From NCBI GenBank assembly GCA_019239425.1, contig JAFAZX010000026.1, positions 62,001 to 126,000 on the forward strand: a DNA stretch of 64,000 bases, given 5' to 3'. Positions within the stretch are counted from its first letter, which is position 1; each line of letters starts with the position of its first letter. Positions 8,198 to 19,700 of the stretch are shown in pieces. The stretch is from Acidobacteriota bacterium (lineage in GTDB: Bacteria > Acidobacteriota > Blastocatellia > Pyrinomonadales > Pyrinomonadaceae). Both the position numbers and the translations under genes were made by a program. A model generated the notes under the pieces. That model ran no database searches. It saw only the letters and a list, made by a program, of their open reading frames with translations, and was not told where the DNA came from.

Positions 8198-9157
8198 TCA
8201 GTGGCTGCCGAGGTAGCGCTCGCCGGCCTCGACGCGCAGGGGCAGGCGGTTCTGCTCGGGCGGGAGCGGGCAGGTCGCGTACTTCGTGAACGCGCAGGGC
8301 GGGCTGTAGGCCCGGTTGAAGTCGAGCGTGACGCGGCCGTCGGCGCCCGGCGGGTCGGCGTACATGTAGCGCCCGGCAGGGTAGGTCTCCTTGCCGCTCG
8401 TCTGGTCTCTGAAGATGATGAAGAACTGCTCCTCGCCCTTCTCCTTCAGGGCTTCGAGCTTGTACGGGTGGCCGTCCACCTCGAAGGCGAGCGCGCCCGG
8501 CGAAATCTCCTCGGTCGTCATGTCGAGGACGTTCACGATGGGCACCTTCTTCGGCGGGTCGTAAGGCTCGAAGCGCGCGTTGACGACCCACCTCTTATCG
8601 GCGGGGTAGTAGTCCGTCCCCTTGAACGCCGCCCGCGCGGGGTTCTCGCGGTCTTTGACGCGCAGGCCGAGGCGCTCGTTGCGCTTGACGACGTGGAAGC
8701 TGAGCGTGCCCATCTCCAACACGGTCGGCCCGCCGTCGTCATCATCTGACTTGAGTTCGAGCGTGCCGGTGACGGGCTGGCCCTTCGAAGTGATCTTCGC
8801 GTCGGGGTTCGCTTCGAGCGTCACCTTGCCCGCGGCCAGGCGGAGCGTGCCGGCCTTTGCGGGCGCCTTGCCTTCGGGCAGGACGATCTCGCCGGCCGGG
8901 TCGCTCCCGAAACGGTTCTCGCCCTCCTTGAACCAGAAGAGGCCGATGAGCGTGAGCCACCCATCCTCGCTCTTCAGGTTCGCCAAACGCTTCGCCTTCC
9001 ACTCCTCCAACCCCTGCTCGTACGAGACGGCGGGCGTCGCCGCCGCGGCCGCCGCGGGCGTCGGGCTGGGCTGCGTCTTCGCCGGCTCCTCCACCTTCGC
9101 GCACGCGGTGAACAAGATGAGTGCGGGGGCGAAGACTATGAGTTTACGAATTGACAC
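8198..9157 (-). CDS. DUF1684-domain lipoprotein
   Basis: A 319-residue lipoprotein with an N-terminal signal and lipobox LFTAC (Cys19), then a low-complexity linker rich in Ala, Pro and Thr (about 20-45), then a DUF1684 domain. The domain's hallmark C-terminal run is visible: TLDFNRAYSPPCAFTKYATC, then PLPPEQNRLPLRVEAGE. Start is GTG at 9157, with AAGGAG eight bases upstream. DUF1684 has no established biochemical activity; it is frequent in Acidobacteriota and Bacteroidota. The gene is 14 bases after the flavin monooxygenase gene and 3 bases before the phosphatase gene, in one apparent operon. Confidence 0.85.
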   Translation of the reverse strand: MSIRKLIVFAPALILFTACAKVEEPAKTQPSPTPAAAAAATPAVSYEQGLEEWKAKRLANLKSEDGWLTLIGLFWFKEGENRFGSDPAGEIVLPEGKAPAKAGTLRLAAGKVTLEANPDAKITSKGQPVTGTLELKSDDDDGGPTVLEMGTLSFHVVKRNERLGLRVKDRENPARAAFKGTDYYPADKRWVVNARFEPYDPPKKVPIVNVLDMTTEEISPGALAFEVDGHPYKLEALKEKGEEQFFIIFRDQTSGKETYPAGRYMYADPPGADGRVTLDFNRAYSPPCAFTKYATCPLPPEQNRLPLRVEAGERYLGSH

Positions 9158-9171
9158 TTATAAAACTCCTT

Positions 9172-10224
9172 CTACCGGGTAGAGCCGGCGGCGTTCGCGT
9201 TGCCGCGGTTGATGACCTGCGCGGCGAAGCGCTCCATCTCTTCGAGCTGCGGGCTGCACTGGAGCAGCAGAAGGTCGACGCCCGCCTCCTCGAACTCCTC
9301 CACGCGCGCCGCCACCTGCTCGGGCGTCCCGACCAGACCGGAGCGCAGGCCGCGGTTCGAGACCGAGTAGTCTTCGAGCGACACGCGCTGCTCCAACTGC
9401 GTGCCCGCGAGCCACTGCTGATAGTTGTGATAACCCGCGGCCGACTGCTGCACGTCCGTGATGCGCGCCAGCTCTCCGCGCGCCTCCGCTTCCGAGTCGC
9501 GCACAATCGCGTACCCGGCCACGCCGTAGATCATCGGGGGCAGTCCCATGCGCTCGCGCCGCGCGGACATGTCCTTAATCTTCTCGCCCACGCGCTCGGG
9601 CGGGTCGCCGTGCATGACGTAGGCGTCGCACTTCGACGCGATCAGCTCCTTCGCCGCCTCCGACTCGCCGCCCGCGTAGATGACCGGCCGCGGGGCCGTC
9701 AGAGGTTTGGGCTGAAGCACCGTGTCCGAGACCTTGTAGAACTTCCCCTCGTAAGAGAAGTGGTCTTCCTTCCACGCGCGGTCTAAGACTTCGAGCCACT
9801 CGGCCGTGCGCGCGTATCGGTCGTCGTGCTGCTCGAAGTGAACGCCGTACATCGCGGCCTCGTTCGCCCACCAGGAAGAGACGACGTTCAGGGAGAGGCG
9901 GTTGCCCCCGCCGATGTGGTCGATGTTCGCGGCCTGCTTGGCGAGGAGCGCGGGGTTGTGGAAGGTCGGACGGACGGCCACCATCAGCTCCAGACGCTCG
10001 GTCACGGCGGCCAGCGCCGCGGCCGTCGACCAGGCGTCGAGCGAGGGCGCTTCGACGCCCTTGATGTCGTTGAGGTTCAGCTCGGCGACGAGCGTCAGGT
10101 CGTAGCCGATCCGCTCGCTCTTCTGCGCGAGTTGTTTGACATAACTCCAGCTCGCCTCCATCCCCTCTTCGCGGACGTTCCTCAGCCAGCCGCCGAAGAC
10201 CGGAAGCCAGTAGCCGTAGCGCAT
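9172..10224 (-). CDS. Luciferase-like (LLM class) flavin-dependent monooxygenase
   Basis: A 350-residue protein of the bacterial luciferase-like monooxygenase superfamily, closest in style to the alkanesulfonate (SsuD) and dimethylsulfone (SfnG) monooxygenases. Family marks are the start YGYWLPVFGGW, the TERLELMVAVRPTFHNPALLAKQAANIDHI strand (residues about 84-112, quoted here only by its key VRP and KQAANID), NVVSSWWANEA, and ERYARTAEW-like DDRYARTAEWLEVLD. A strong AGGAGG site lies 7 bases before the ATG, inside the 3' end of the ATP-grasp gene; the two overlap by 43 bases. It needs reduced FMN from a reductase not seen nearby. The substrate may be an organosulfur compound, but coupling to an ATP-grasp gene leaves other chemistries open. 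Confidence 0.8.
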   Translation of the reverse strand: MRYGYWLPVFGGWLRNVREEGMEASWSYVKQLAQKSERIGYDLTLVAELNLNDIKGVEAPSLDAWSTAAALAAVTERLELMVAVRPTFHNPALLAKQAANIDHIGGGNRLSLNVVSSWWANEAAMYGVHFEQHDDRYARTAEWLEVLDRAWKEDHFSYEGKFYKVSDTVLQPKPLTAPRPVIYAGGESEAAKELIASKCDAYVMHGDPPERVGEKIKDMSARRERMGLPPMIYGVAGYAIVRDSEAEARGELARITDVQQSAAGYHNYQQWLAGTQLEQRVSLEDYSVSNRGLRSGLVGTPEQVAARVEEFEEAGVDLLLLQCSPQLEEMERFAAQVINRGNANAAGSTR

Positions 10225-11198
10225 CGGCGCACCTCCTCCTCAAGATAATCGACCAGCCGCGCGTGCGGGTCGAAGCCCACCACGCGCACCGCGTCCGCGA
10301 CGAAGTTCGAGAGCGCGTTGATGTCGTAGAAGCGGGGCCGGCCGTCGCGGCCGTCGATCAGGTACTCGACGCCACCGATGTCGAGGCCCGCCTCGGCGGC
10401 GATGCGTTCGACCTGCTCGACGATCTCGGCCGGCGGCTCGTAACGCTCGACCTTCAGCCCCGCCTTCGGCGCGTCCGCGAGGCAGACCTCGCCGACGGCG
10501 CTGATGCCCTGCATCTCGGCCGCGCGCTCCACGTCGCAAATCTCCGCCGGGCACAGGTTGAAGTTCTCGCCGGACGTCGCGACCTTCATCGCGTAGAGGA
10601 ACTTGCCCGCGAGCGTCTCGACGCGGACGATGTGCCCGCCCGCGGCCTGTATGTACTCCTGCACGAGCGCCGTCGAGTCAATCCCGAGTTCGACCAGGCC
10701 GGCTCGGAGGGCGTACTCCAGATCGTCCGCGCCCTCGAAGCGCACGATGCCGGCGCCGCGCCCGCCGATGTTCGGCTTGACGACGAGCGGAAAGTTCAAC
10801 TCGCGCGCGGCCTCCCGAACCTCTTCCAGACTGTTGACGACGCGCGTCGGCGGGTACTCGACCCCGAGCGAGGCGAAGAGCGAGAGTTGCAGAGCCTTCG
10901 AGGTCTCGAAGTCGAACGCGCGGCTCCCGTTGACGACGCGCACGCCGAGGCTTTCGAGGTGGCGCAGGTAGTGGCGCGTGTAGAAGACGGCGTTGCCGTG
11001 GCCGCGCAGGTAGCTGGACGCGCTCATCCGGTTGAAGAGGAGCGCGAACGGCTCCCCCCTCGCGCCCGGGTCGAAGCGGTGGCGGGCGGCGTCAAGTTTG
11101 ACGTAAGGCGTGCCCCGCTTATCGAGTTCCGCGAAGAGCGGCCTGAACCAATCGGGGTGTTCGTAATAGACGGCTACCGGCGGCGGCGACTCTGCCAT
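10182..11198 (-). CDS. ATP-grasp ligase-like protein
   Basis: A 338-residue ATP-grasp fold protein related to the RimK/glutathione-synthetase group. The nucleotide-binding segments are FPLVVKPNIGGRGAGIVRF (central Lys and glycine loop) and the metal-binding end RPRFYDINALSNF. Such enzymes join a carboxylate to an amine or thiol through an acyl phosphate. Two ATGs compete: GGAGGG lies one base before 11204 but seven before 11198, so 11198 is chosen. It is the first gene of a run that continues with the flavin monooxygenase (43-base overlap), DUF1684 and gph. The substrate is unknown; a peptide-like or amino-acid ligase is the usual guess for this group. Confidence 0.75.
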   Translation of the reverse strand: MAESPPPVAVYYEHPDWFRPLFAELDKRGTPYVKLDAARHRFDPGARGEPFALLFNRMSASSYLRGHGNAVFYTRHYLRHLESLGVRVVNGSRAFDFETSKALQLSLFASLGVEYPPTRVVNSLEEVREAARELNFPLVVKPNIGGRGAGIVRFEGADDLEYALRAGLVELGIDSTALVQEYIQAAGGHIVRVETLAGKFLYAMKVATSGENFNLCPAEICDVERAAEMQGISAVGEVCLADAPKAGLKVERYEPPAEIVEQVERIAAEAGLDIGGVEYLIDGRDGRPRFYDINALSNFVADAVRVVGFDPHARLVDYLEEEVRRCATATGFRSSAAG

Positions 11199-11216
11199 GC
11201 TCATTCCCTCCGAAAT

Positions 11217-11247
11217 AAAAAGCCGCCCCGCGTGCGGCTGGGGCGAC
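11217..11247 (-). terminator. Intrinsic terminator directly upstream of the ATP-grasp ribosome site
   Basis: Reading the minus strand, GTCGCCCC pairs with GGGGCGGC around a 10-base loop and is followed by TTTTTATTT. It ends the ilv transcript, yet only about 5 bases separate it from the GGAGGG of the ATP-grasp gene, so that gene's own promoter must lie upstream of the hairpin or be read through. Confidence 0.7.
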
Positions 11248-11287
11248 TTCGGAAACCTTAACCGCGGGCCGCGGCCAAGTCAAGCAA

Positions 11288-13043
<1,756 letters not shown>

Positions 13044-13044
13044 G

Positions 13045-13114
13045 GGGTGCTGGGTGCTGGGTGCTGGGTGTTAGGTGTTGGGTAAGAACCGGGTTTTACC
13101 CAACACCTAACACC
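13045..13114. repeat. Palindromic repeat family R2, copy 1
   Basis: Left arm 13045-13085 (units GGGTGCT/AGGTGTT) and right arm 13095-13114 (complement). It occupies most of the 78-base gap between ilvC and ilvD and ends one base from the ilvD start codon, leaving no room for a ribosome site. Confidence 0.85.
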
Positions 13115-13121
13115 CTCCCTC

Positions 13122-14138
13122 TCAGTTCTTCGCCTTGTCCACCAGACGCCCGCCGCTCAGCCACGGCATCATCTCGCGGAGCTGGCGGCCGACCTGCTCG
13201 ATGGGGTGGTCTTCGGTCTGGCGTTCGAGGTCGCGGAAGCGGGGCTTGCCGTTGCGGTTCTCGCGCATCCACTCGCGGGCGAAGGCGCCGGACTGTATCT
13301 CGGCGAGGAGGTGGCGCATGCGCCGCTTCGTCTCGTCGTTGACGACGACGGGGCCGCGCGTCATGTCGCCGTACTGCGCCGTGTTCGAGATGGAGTAGCG
13401 CATCTCGCTGATGCCGCCCTCGTAGAGGAGGTCGACGATGAGCTTCATCTCGTGCAGGCACTCGAAGTAGGCCATCTCGGGCGCGTAGCCCGCCTCGGTC
13501 AGGGTCTCGAAGCCCGACTTGATGAGCGCCGTCAGGCCCCCGCACAGGACGGCCTGCTCGCCGAAGAGGTCTGTCTCGGTCTCCTCGCGGAAAGAGGTTT
13601 CGATGATGCCGGCGCGCCCGCCGCCGATGGCCGAGGCGTAGGCGAGCCCCAGGTCGCGCGCGTCGCCCGAGGGGTCTTGGTTAACCGCGAGCAGACAGGG
13701 CACGCCCGCGCCGCGCACGTACTCGGAGCGGACGAGGTGGCCGGGGCCTTTTGGCGCGACCATGAAGACGTTCGCGTCCTCGGGCGGCTTGATGAAGCCG
13801 TAGTGGATCGAGAAGCCGTGCGAGAAGGAGAGGTACTTCCCCGGAGTCATCGACTCGGCCACCTCGCGCGCGTAGACGTCCGCCGCGACCTCGTCGGGCA
13901 CGAGCATCATCACGATGTCGGCCTCGGCCGCCGCCTGCGCCACGGGGAGAACCTTGAGCCCCGCCGATTCGGCCTTCGCCCACGAGGGGCTCCCCGTTTT
14001 GAGGCCCACGGTCACGTCTATCCCTGAGTCCTTCAGGTTGTTCGACTGCGCGAACCCCTGGCTCCCGTACCCGATGACCGCGACGCGCCGCTCGCGCAGC
14101 GCCCCCACGTTCGCATCGCTGTCGTAATAAACTTTCAT
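13122..14138 (-). CDS. ilvC: Ketol-acid reductoisomerase
   Basis: A 338-residue class I ketol-acid reductoisomerase, which isomerises and reduces acetolactate or acetohydroxybutyrate with NADPH. The Rossmann loop is [15 protein letters not shown] at residues 21-35; the knotted C-terminal domain carries [11 protein letters not shown] and [19 protein letters not shown], with its Asp/Glu metal ligands. Length is the usual one for the short form. AAAGGA lies about 9 bases before the ATG, so unlike ilvN and ilvD this gene keeps a ribosome site. The 131-base gap to ilvN is filled by nested R3 and R2 palindromes. Confidence 0.97.
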   Translation of the reverse strand: MKVYYDSDANVGALRERRVAVIGYGSQGFAQSNNLKDSGIDVTVGLKTGSPSWAKAESAGLKVLPVAQAAAEADIVMMLVPDEVAADVYAREVAESMTPGKYLSFSHGFSIHYGFIKPPEDANVFMVAPKGPGHLVRSEYVRGAGVPCLLAVNQDPSGDARDLGLAYASAIGGGRAGIIETSFREETETDLFGEQAVLCGGLTALIKSGFETLTEAGYAPEMAYFECLHEMKLIVDLLYEGGISEMRYSISNTAQYGDMTRGPVVVNDETKRRMRHLLAEIQSGAFAREWMRENRNGKPRFRDLERQTEDHPIEQVGRQLREMMPWLSGGRLVDKAKN

Positions 14139-14157
14139 CTCTTAAGTCCTTTCAAGT

Positions 14158-14276
14158 AAGTAGGCAGTAGGCAGTAGGCAGGAAGAGGGTGCTGAGTGCT
14201 GGGTGCTGGGTAAGACATGCTGCTTTTACCCAGCACCTAACACCCAGAACCCAGCACCCTCTTGACTGCCTACTGC
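14158..14276. repeat. Nested palindrome: R2 copy 2 inside R3 copy 2
   Basis: Outer R3 arms are 14158-14181 (CAGTAGG units) and 14266-14276; the inner R2 arms are 14186-14213 (GGGTGCT units) and 14225-14260. One heptamer palindrome therefore sits in the loop of another. The outer right arm contains the TAG stop of ilvN (14270-14272). Confidence 0.85.
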
Positions 14277-14761
14277 TCTTCATTCGACACGCGGTTGATG
14301 GCGATGTAGCCGGTGCGCGTGATGTCGTTAATGCCGAGGGGGCGGAGCATCTCGATGAAGGCGTCCACCTTCTCGCGGTTGCCCGAGGCCTCGATGAGCA
14401 TGCGCGTGTGCGAGATGTCCACGACCTTCGCGCGGAAGACCGAGACCAGGCTCAGAACCTCCTGCCGCGCCGCGCCGGGCGTGGCCGAGACGTTGATGAG
14501 CGCCATCTCGCGCTCGACGTGCGGCTGGCTGGTCACGTCGAGCACCTCGCGCACGCGCGCGAGCCGCTCGCACTGCTTGACGATCTGCTCGACCGTGCGG
14601 TCGTCGCCCGTCGTCACGACGGTGACGCGCGACCACTCGGGGTCGAGCGTGCCCCCGACCGACAGCGTCTCGATGTTGAAGCCGCGCGCGCTGAACAGCC
14701 CCACGATGCGCGACAACTCGCCCGGCTGGTCGGCGACGATGATGGAAAGCGTGTGACGCAT
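14270..14761 (-). CDS. ilvN: Acetolactate synthase small (regulatory) subunit
   Basis: A 163-residue regulatory subunit of acetolactate synthase (also called ilvH in some genomes). The N-terminal ACT domain (residues about 4-75) begins TLSIIVADQPGELSRIVGLF and contains GFNIETLSVGGT; the C-terminal half is the usual ferredoxin-like second domain. It confers valine feedback control on IlvB. No ribosome site precedes the ATG because an R4 palindrome occupies the 74-base gap to ilvB. The last codons and stop (GAG CAG TAG) overlap an R3 repeat arm. Confidence 0.96.
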   Translation of the reverse strand: MRHTLSIIVADQPGELSRIVGLFSARGFNIETLSVGGTLDPEWSRVTVVTTGDDRTVEQIVKQCERLARVREVLDVTSQPHVEREMALINVSATPGAARQEVLSLVSVFRAKVVDISHTRMLIEASGNREKVDAFIEMLRPLGINDITRTGYIAINRVSNEEQ

Positions 14762-14767
14762 AAGCGA

Positions 14768-14845
14768 AAGGATGAAGGATGAAGGCGGAAGGATGAAGGG
14801 GAGAAGGTTTTACTTCATCCTTCATCCTTCCGCCTTCATCCTTCC
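14768..14845. repeat. Palindromic repeat family R4
   Basis: Arms 14768-14799 and 14813-14845 are built from the heptamer GGATGAA with a variant GGCGGAA present in both arms. It fills the ilvB-ilvN junction; the right arm encodes the final Glu-Gly and TGA stop of ilvB (14836-14838). Confidence 0.85.
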
Positions 14846-16608
14846 TGCACGATCATGTCGCGGGAGTTCGCCCCCGCGGGGACGATGGGGAAGACGTTCT
14901 CCTCTTTGGAGACGAGGACTTCGATGACGGCGACGCCCGGGTGCTTGAGTCCGGCGGCCAGCGCGTCGGCCAGTTCAGCGGGGCTCGTCGCGCGGAATCC
15001 GGCGGCGCCGTAGGCTTCGGCGAGCTTGACGAAGTCGGGCACGACCGAGATGTCCACCTCCGAGTACGTGCGCTCGTAGAACATCTCCTGCCACTGGCGC
15101 ACCATGCCGAGGTAGCCGTTGTTCATGACGACGATCTTCACGCCGATGCCGTACTGCACGGCCGTCGCCAGCTCCTGGTTGGTCATCTGGAAGCCGCCGT
15201 CGCCGACGACGGCGACGACGAGCTGGTCGGGGCGCGCGAGCTTCGCGCCGACGGCAGAGGGCAGGCCGAAGCCCATCGTGCCCAGGCCCCCGCTCGTAAT
15301 CCATTGGCGCTCGCCGTCGAAGGGGTAGAACTGCGCGGCCCACATCTGGTGCTGGCCCACGTCGGTCGTAACAACAGCGCGCCCTTCGGTCAGACGGTGC
15401 AGCTCGCGGATGACCGACTGCGGCTTGATCTTGTCGGAAGAGCCGCTGTAACGGAGCGGCTGCTCGCGCTGCCAGCCGCGGATGCGCTCCCACCACTCGG
15501 CGCGGCGCGAGATGCCCTTCTTCGAGGCCGACGGACGCGTCTCGACCTCTTCACGTAAAGCTTTGAGGGCGTCGGCGGCGTCGGCGGCGATGGAGAGCGT
15601 GGGCGCGACGTTCTTGCCGATGTTGGCGGGGTCGATGTCGATGTGGATGACGCGGGCGCGGGGGGCGAAGGTGGCGAGCTTGCCCGTCACGCGGTCGTCG
15701 AAGCGGACACCGACCGCAACGAGCAGGTCGCTCTCGGCGACGGCCATGTTCGCGGCGTAGGTGCCGTGCATCCCGAGCATCCCCATGCAGAGCGGGTGCG
15801 CCGAGGGGAAGCCGCCGAGTCCCATGAGCGTCGGCGTGACCGGGAGCTGTAGCAGCTCTGCTAAAGCGAGCAGCTCTTTCGACGCGCCCGAGTTGACGAT
15901 GCCGCCGCCGACGTAGAGCACGGGCCGCTGCGACTTCACGATCTCCTCGGCGGCGCGCGCGATTGCTTCGGGCTGGGGCCTGCCCTGCTTCTCCCGGAAC
16001 GGGAAGGCGACGTGGTCGAGCCGCGAGTAGGGGCAGCGCGCGGCCGAAACGTCCTTCGGGATGTCGATGACGACGGGGCCGGGGCGACCTGTGCGCGCGA
16101 GGTGGAAGGCTTCGCGGACGATGCCCGCCAAATCTCTCACGTCGCGCACGAGGTAGTTGTGCTTGACGCAGGGGCGCGTGATGCCGACCGTGTCCACCTC
16201 CTGAAACGCGTCCGTGCCGATGAGCGGCAGCGGGACTTGGCCGGTGATGACGACGATGGGCGTCGAGTCCATGTAGGCGTTCGCGATGCCGGTCACGGCG
16301 TTGGTCGCGCCGGGGCCGGAGGTGACGAGCGCGACGCCGACTCTTCCGCTCGCGCGCGCGTAGCCCTCGGCCATGTGGACGGCGCCCTGCTCGTGCCGGA
16401 CGAGGTAGTGCGTCACCCGCTCGCGGTAGCGCCACAGCTCGTCGTAGATGTGGAGCACCGCGCCGCCGGGGTAGCCGAAGATCGTGTCCACGCCCTCGTT
16501 GACGAGCGCGTGCAGCAAAACCTCCGCGCCCCTCGGCAGAGTCTCCTCGACCGCGCCCACAAACGGCGGCGCCGGCTTCGCCTTCGTGATTAACTGCTCA
16601 GCAATCAT
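14836..16608 (-). CDS. ilvB: Acetolactate synthase large (catalytic) subunit
   Basis: A 590-residue thiamine-diphosphate enzyme, acetolactate synthase large subunit, which condenses pyruvate with pyruvate or 2-ketobutyrate. The catalytic Glu is in [19 protein letters not shown], the central FAD-binding-type domain follows, and the ThDP/metal motif is [19 protein letters not shown] ending at MNN. The open frame reaches 16659, but ATG at 16608 is preceded by GAGGGG four bases away and begins the normal N-terminus, so I use it. It heads the ilvBNCD order; the glutamate synthase gene lies 161 bases upstream on the same strand, separated by an R7 palindrome. Confidence 0.96.
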   Translation of the reverse strand: MIAEQLITKAKPAPPFVGAVEETLPRGAEVLLHALVNEGVDTIFGYPGGAVLHIYDELWRYRERVTHYLVRHEQGAVHMAEGYARASGRVGVALVTSGPGATNAVTGIANAYMDSTPIVVITGQVPLPLIGTDAFQEVDTVGITRPCVKHNYLVRDVRDLAGIVREAFHLARTGRPGPVVIDIPKDVSAARCPYSRLDHVAFPFREKQGRPQPEAIARAAEEIVKSQRPVLYVGGGIVNSGASKELLALAELLQLPVTPTLMGLGGFPSAHPLCMGMLGMHGTYAANMAVAESDLLVAVGVRFDDRVTGKLATFAPRARVIHIDIDPANIGKNVAPTLSIAADAADALKALREEVETRPSASKKGISRRAEWWERIRGWQREQPLRYSGSSDKIKPQSVIRELHRLTEGRAVVTTDVGQHQMWAAQFYPFDGERQWITSGGLGTMGFGLPSAVGAKLARPDQLVVAVVGDGGFQMTNQELATAVQYGIGVKIVVMNNGYLGMVRQWQEMFYERTYSEVDISVVPDFVKLAEAYGAAGFRATSPAELADALAAGLKHPGVAVIEVLVSKEENVFPIVPAGANSRDMIVQEG

Positions 16609-16620
16609 GTGCCCCTCTTC

Positions 16621-16761
16621 GCTGGGAGCGCGGGCATCCCTGCCCGCTAGCGTGCGCAAGCACGCTGACCGTCTGCCTCTTCATCTCAACGTTGAGACGT
16701 AAAGTCTCACTGCCTTCGCGCTCTCGCGCTCATGGCGGGCGGGGATGCCCGCGCTCCCAGC
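16621..16761. repeat. Long-arm palindrome family R7
   Basis: Arms 16621-16647 (GCTGGGAGCGCGGGCATCCC...) and 16735-16761 are complementary over about 27 bases with one offset; the 87-base centre holds further small hairpins (GCGTGC...GCACGC; TCTCAACGTTGAGA). It fills the gltB-ilvB gap. Non-heptameric, unlike R1-R5. Confidence 0.8.
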
Positions 16762-16769
16762 TTTAGCGC

Positions 16770-19700
16770 TTACTTCTTCGGCACAAGCTTGACGAAGAGG
16801 CTTCGCCAGTCCTCGGCCAAGCGTCCGACCTCTTCGGCCAGGGCGTGCTGCTGCCCTTCGGCGAGGGCGTCGCGGTAGTGGCCAAGCAGTTCGCGCAGGG
16901 AAGACCCGTCCGCGTCCCCGACCGGCTCAATCGACACTCGCGCGCCCGCGGCGAGACGCCTGCGCAGGGCCTCTTCGTCGAGGCCGAGCTCTCTCTCCAA
17001 AAGCAGGTAGACGACGCCGCCCGTCATGCCCGAGGCGAGCCAGGGGCCGGGGTCGCCGAGCACGAGGCCGCGCCCCGAAGTCATGTACTCGAAGGCGAAG
17101 CCCTTGAGGTTTGCGCGCGCGGCGATGTTGCCCAGCTCGTCGCGAAGCGGCCCGCGCAGACGGCCGCCGAAGATGATGTCCGCGCCCGAGAGCCTGATCC
17201 CCGCGCGCGAGTCGGCGTCGCCCTGCACGACGAGCAGGCCGGCCTGCGCGCCGTAGGCGAAGCACTTGCCGACCGAGCCGTCCACGGCCTTGCCGTCGTG
17301 GTTGATGCCTTTCAGGATGCGCACGCGGCCGCCCGAAGCGCCCTTCGCCGCGCCGTCCTGCACGCCGCCGTGGACGAGGATGTCCACGCCGTCCGAGTTG
17401 AACGCGCCGAGCCCGTTGCCCGGCACAGAGCCTTCGAGGAAGTTGAGCACGGCGCGCTTCAGGCCGAGCGCCGCGGCCGAGCCGTTGCCGTGACCGTTGC
17501 TGCCGACGCCGTCGCCCTCGAAGAGTTGTCTGAGCCGCGCGCGGGTCAGCTTGCCGGCGAGGTGTGTGCCGAGCGCGCGGTCGCCGCTGGAGACGTTCGA
17601 GTCGTCGTAGTAGACGACCTCCTTGCCGGCCTCGGCCAGCTCCGTCACCGAGCTTGAGATGAGTCGGGTCAGAGACGTGAGCGAGCGGCGCGCGCGGCCC
17701 ACGGTCGGCTCCTGCGCCGAGACGCAGAGCGCGCACGGCTCTTCCGGCTCAAGCAGCCACGCGAGGTCTAAGCGCTCGTGCCCGCGCACCTGTTCGAGCA
17801 GGTCGACGCGCCCGACGAGTTCGCGCGTCGTCGAAAGCCCGGCACGCGCCGCCTCTCGCGCGACCTCCGCTTTGACTTCCGTGAAGAAGCGGACGAGGTG
17901 CTCGACGGCCAGCTCGTACTCGCGCGGCTTGAAATGTTTCTGGCCGGCGGCGAGTGCTTCGTCAGCGTCCTTCAACTGGCTCGTGATGCCGACGTGGCAC
18001 GTGCCCGTGTTGCACTCGCGGCAGCTCGTGCAGCCTATCGCGGCCATCGCCATCGTCGCGAAGCCGACGCGATCCGCGCCGAGCGCCAACAGGCGCGCCA
18101 CGTCCCGCCCCGACTTCATGCCTCCGTCGGCCCACAGCTCGACGCGGCTGCGCAGGCCGGCGCGGATGAGCGCGCGGTGCGCCTCGCGCAGACCGATCTC
18201 GACGGGGAGTCCCGTGTGGCGCAAGCTATGTTTGCGCGCGGCGCCCGTCCCGCCGTCGTAGCCCGAGATGGCGATGACGTCGGCGCGCGCCTTCGCCACG
18301 CCCGTCGCGATGGGGCCGAGGTGCGGGATGGAGGGAATCTTGACCGAAATCTTCGCGCGCGGGTTGATGGTCTTCAGCTCCTCGACGACCTGCGCGAGGT
18401 CTTCGATGGAGTAGATGTCGTGGTTGTTCGAAGGCGAGATGAGGTCGATGCCGGCGGGCGTGTGCCGCGTCTCGGCGATGCGCGCCGTCACCTTGAAGCC
18501 GGGCAGCAGCCCGCCCTCGCCGGGCTTCGCGCCCTGCCCGATCTTAATCTCAAGCAGGTCGCACGAGTTGAGCAGTTTCGCGTTGACGCCGAAGCGCCCG
18601 GAGGCGACCTGCTGCCCGCGGTGCTCGCGGTAGCGGCCGAGCATGTCGGGTATCTCGCCGCCCTCGCCGTTGACGCAGATGATGTCGAGCCGCTTCGCGG
18701 CCTCCGCGTAGGCGCGGAACGAGGTCTCGCCCTGCGAGCCGAAGCTCATCGCGGAGAAGTAGAACGGCGCGGCGTGTCGGCCGGCGCGCGTGTCCACTTC
18801 TCCGCTTTGGGGAGAGTCCAATTCGTGACCTTCTGCCGCTTTGACTTCGAGCAGTTGCCGGAGCGCGACCGGCTTCGTCTCCTCTATCTCTCGCAGGCGC
18901 GCGGCGAACTCCGCGTAAGGCTTCTCGCCGCGCGCGACGCGCCCCGCGACGTTCCACAACGAAGGCTGTTCACGAAACTCGCCGGGCAGGCCGTGCGAAC
19001 GCTTCTTTGTCTCTTCTTCAGATTCGCCGCGCGCGAGTTGAAGGCGTTGACGTGCGTCGCGTTCGAGGTCTGTCAGCGAAAGGCCCGCGAAGGCCGAGCC
19101 GCAGTAGTTGGCGACGCCGAAGAACCCCTCCACGTCGGGCGCGAGGCCCACCGAGGCGAACAGACGCCCGTAGCCGTCCAGCTCGTGGATGCCCATCGTC
19201 GAGAGGACTTTCTCAATCCCGACCGAGAGCGCCGAGGCGATTTTGACAAGCCGCTGCACGCGCCCTTCCGTCGTCGCCGCGCCGCGCGCGGCCACTTCGA
19301 AGAGGGCGTAAGGGTTGACGGCGTCGGCGCCGCAGCCCAATGCGAAGACGAGGTCGTGGACGTTGCGCAGGGAGGCCGCGCGCAGGACTATCCCGGTGCG
19401 GCGGCGCAGACTCACGCCCTCCGCGTCGCGCTCGTCGCGCAGGCGCGCGTCCGCGGCCGCGAGCGCGAGGTGAGCGTCGATCCCAAGACGCGCGCCTACG
19501 TGTGCGCGCGCGTCGTCGAGGATGAGGACGGACGACTTGGACTCTCGAACCAGCCGCGCGGCCTCTTCGCAGATTCGCGCCAGCGCCGCTTCGAGCGTCT
19601 CGCCCTCACCAAAGCTTATGTCAACTGTCGCCGCGTGCAACGTTCCGTCAGCGGCACTTTCATCAAACGTCCCGCAGAGCGCCAGAACTTCAGAGAGCGT

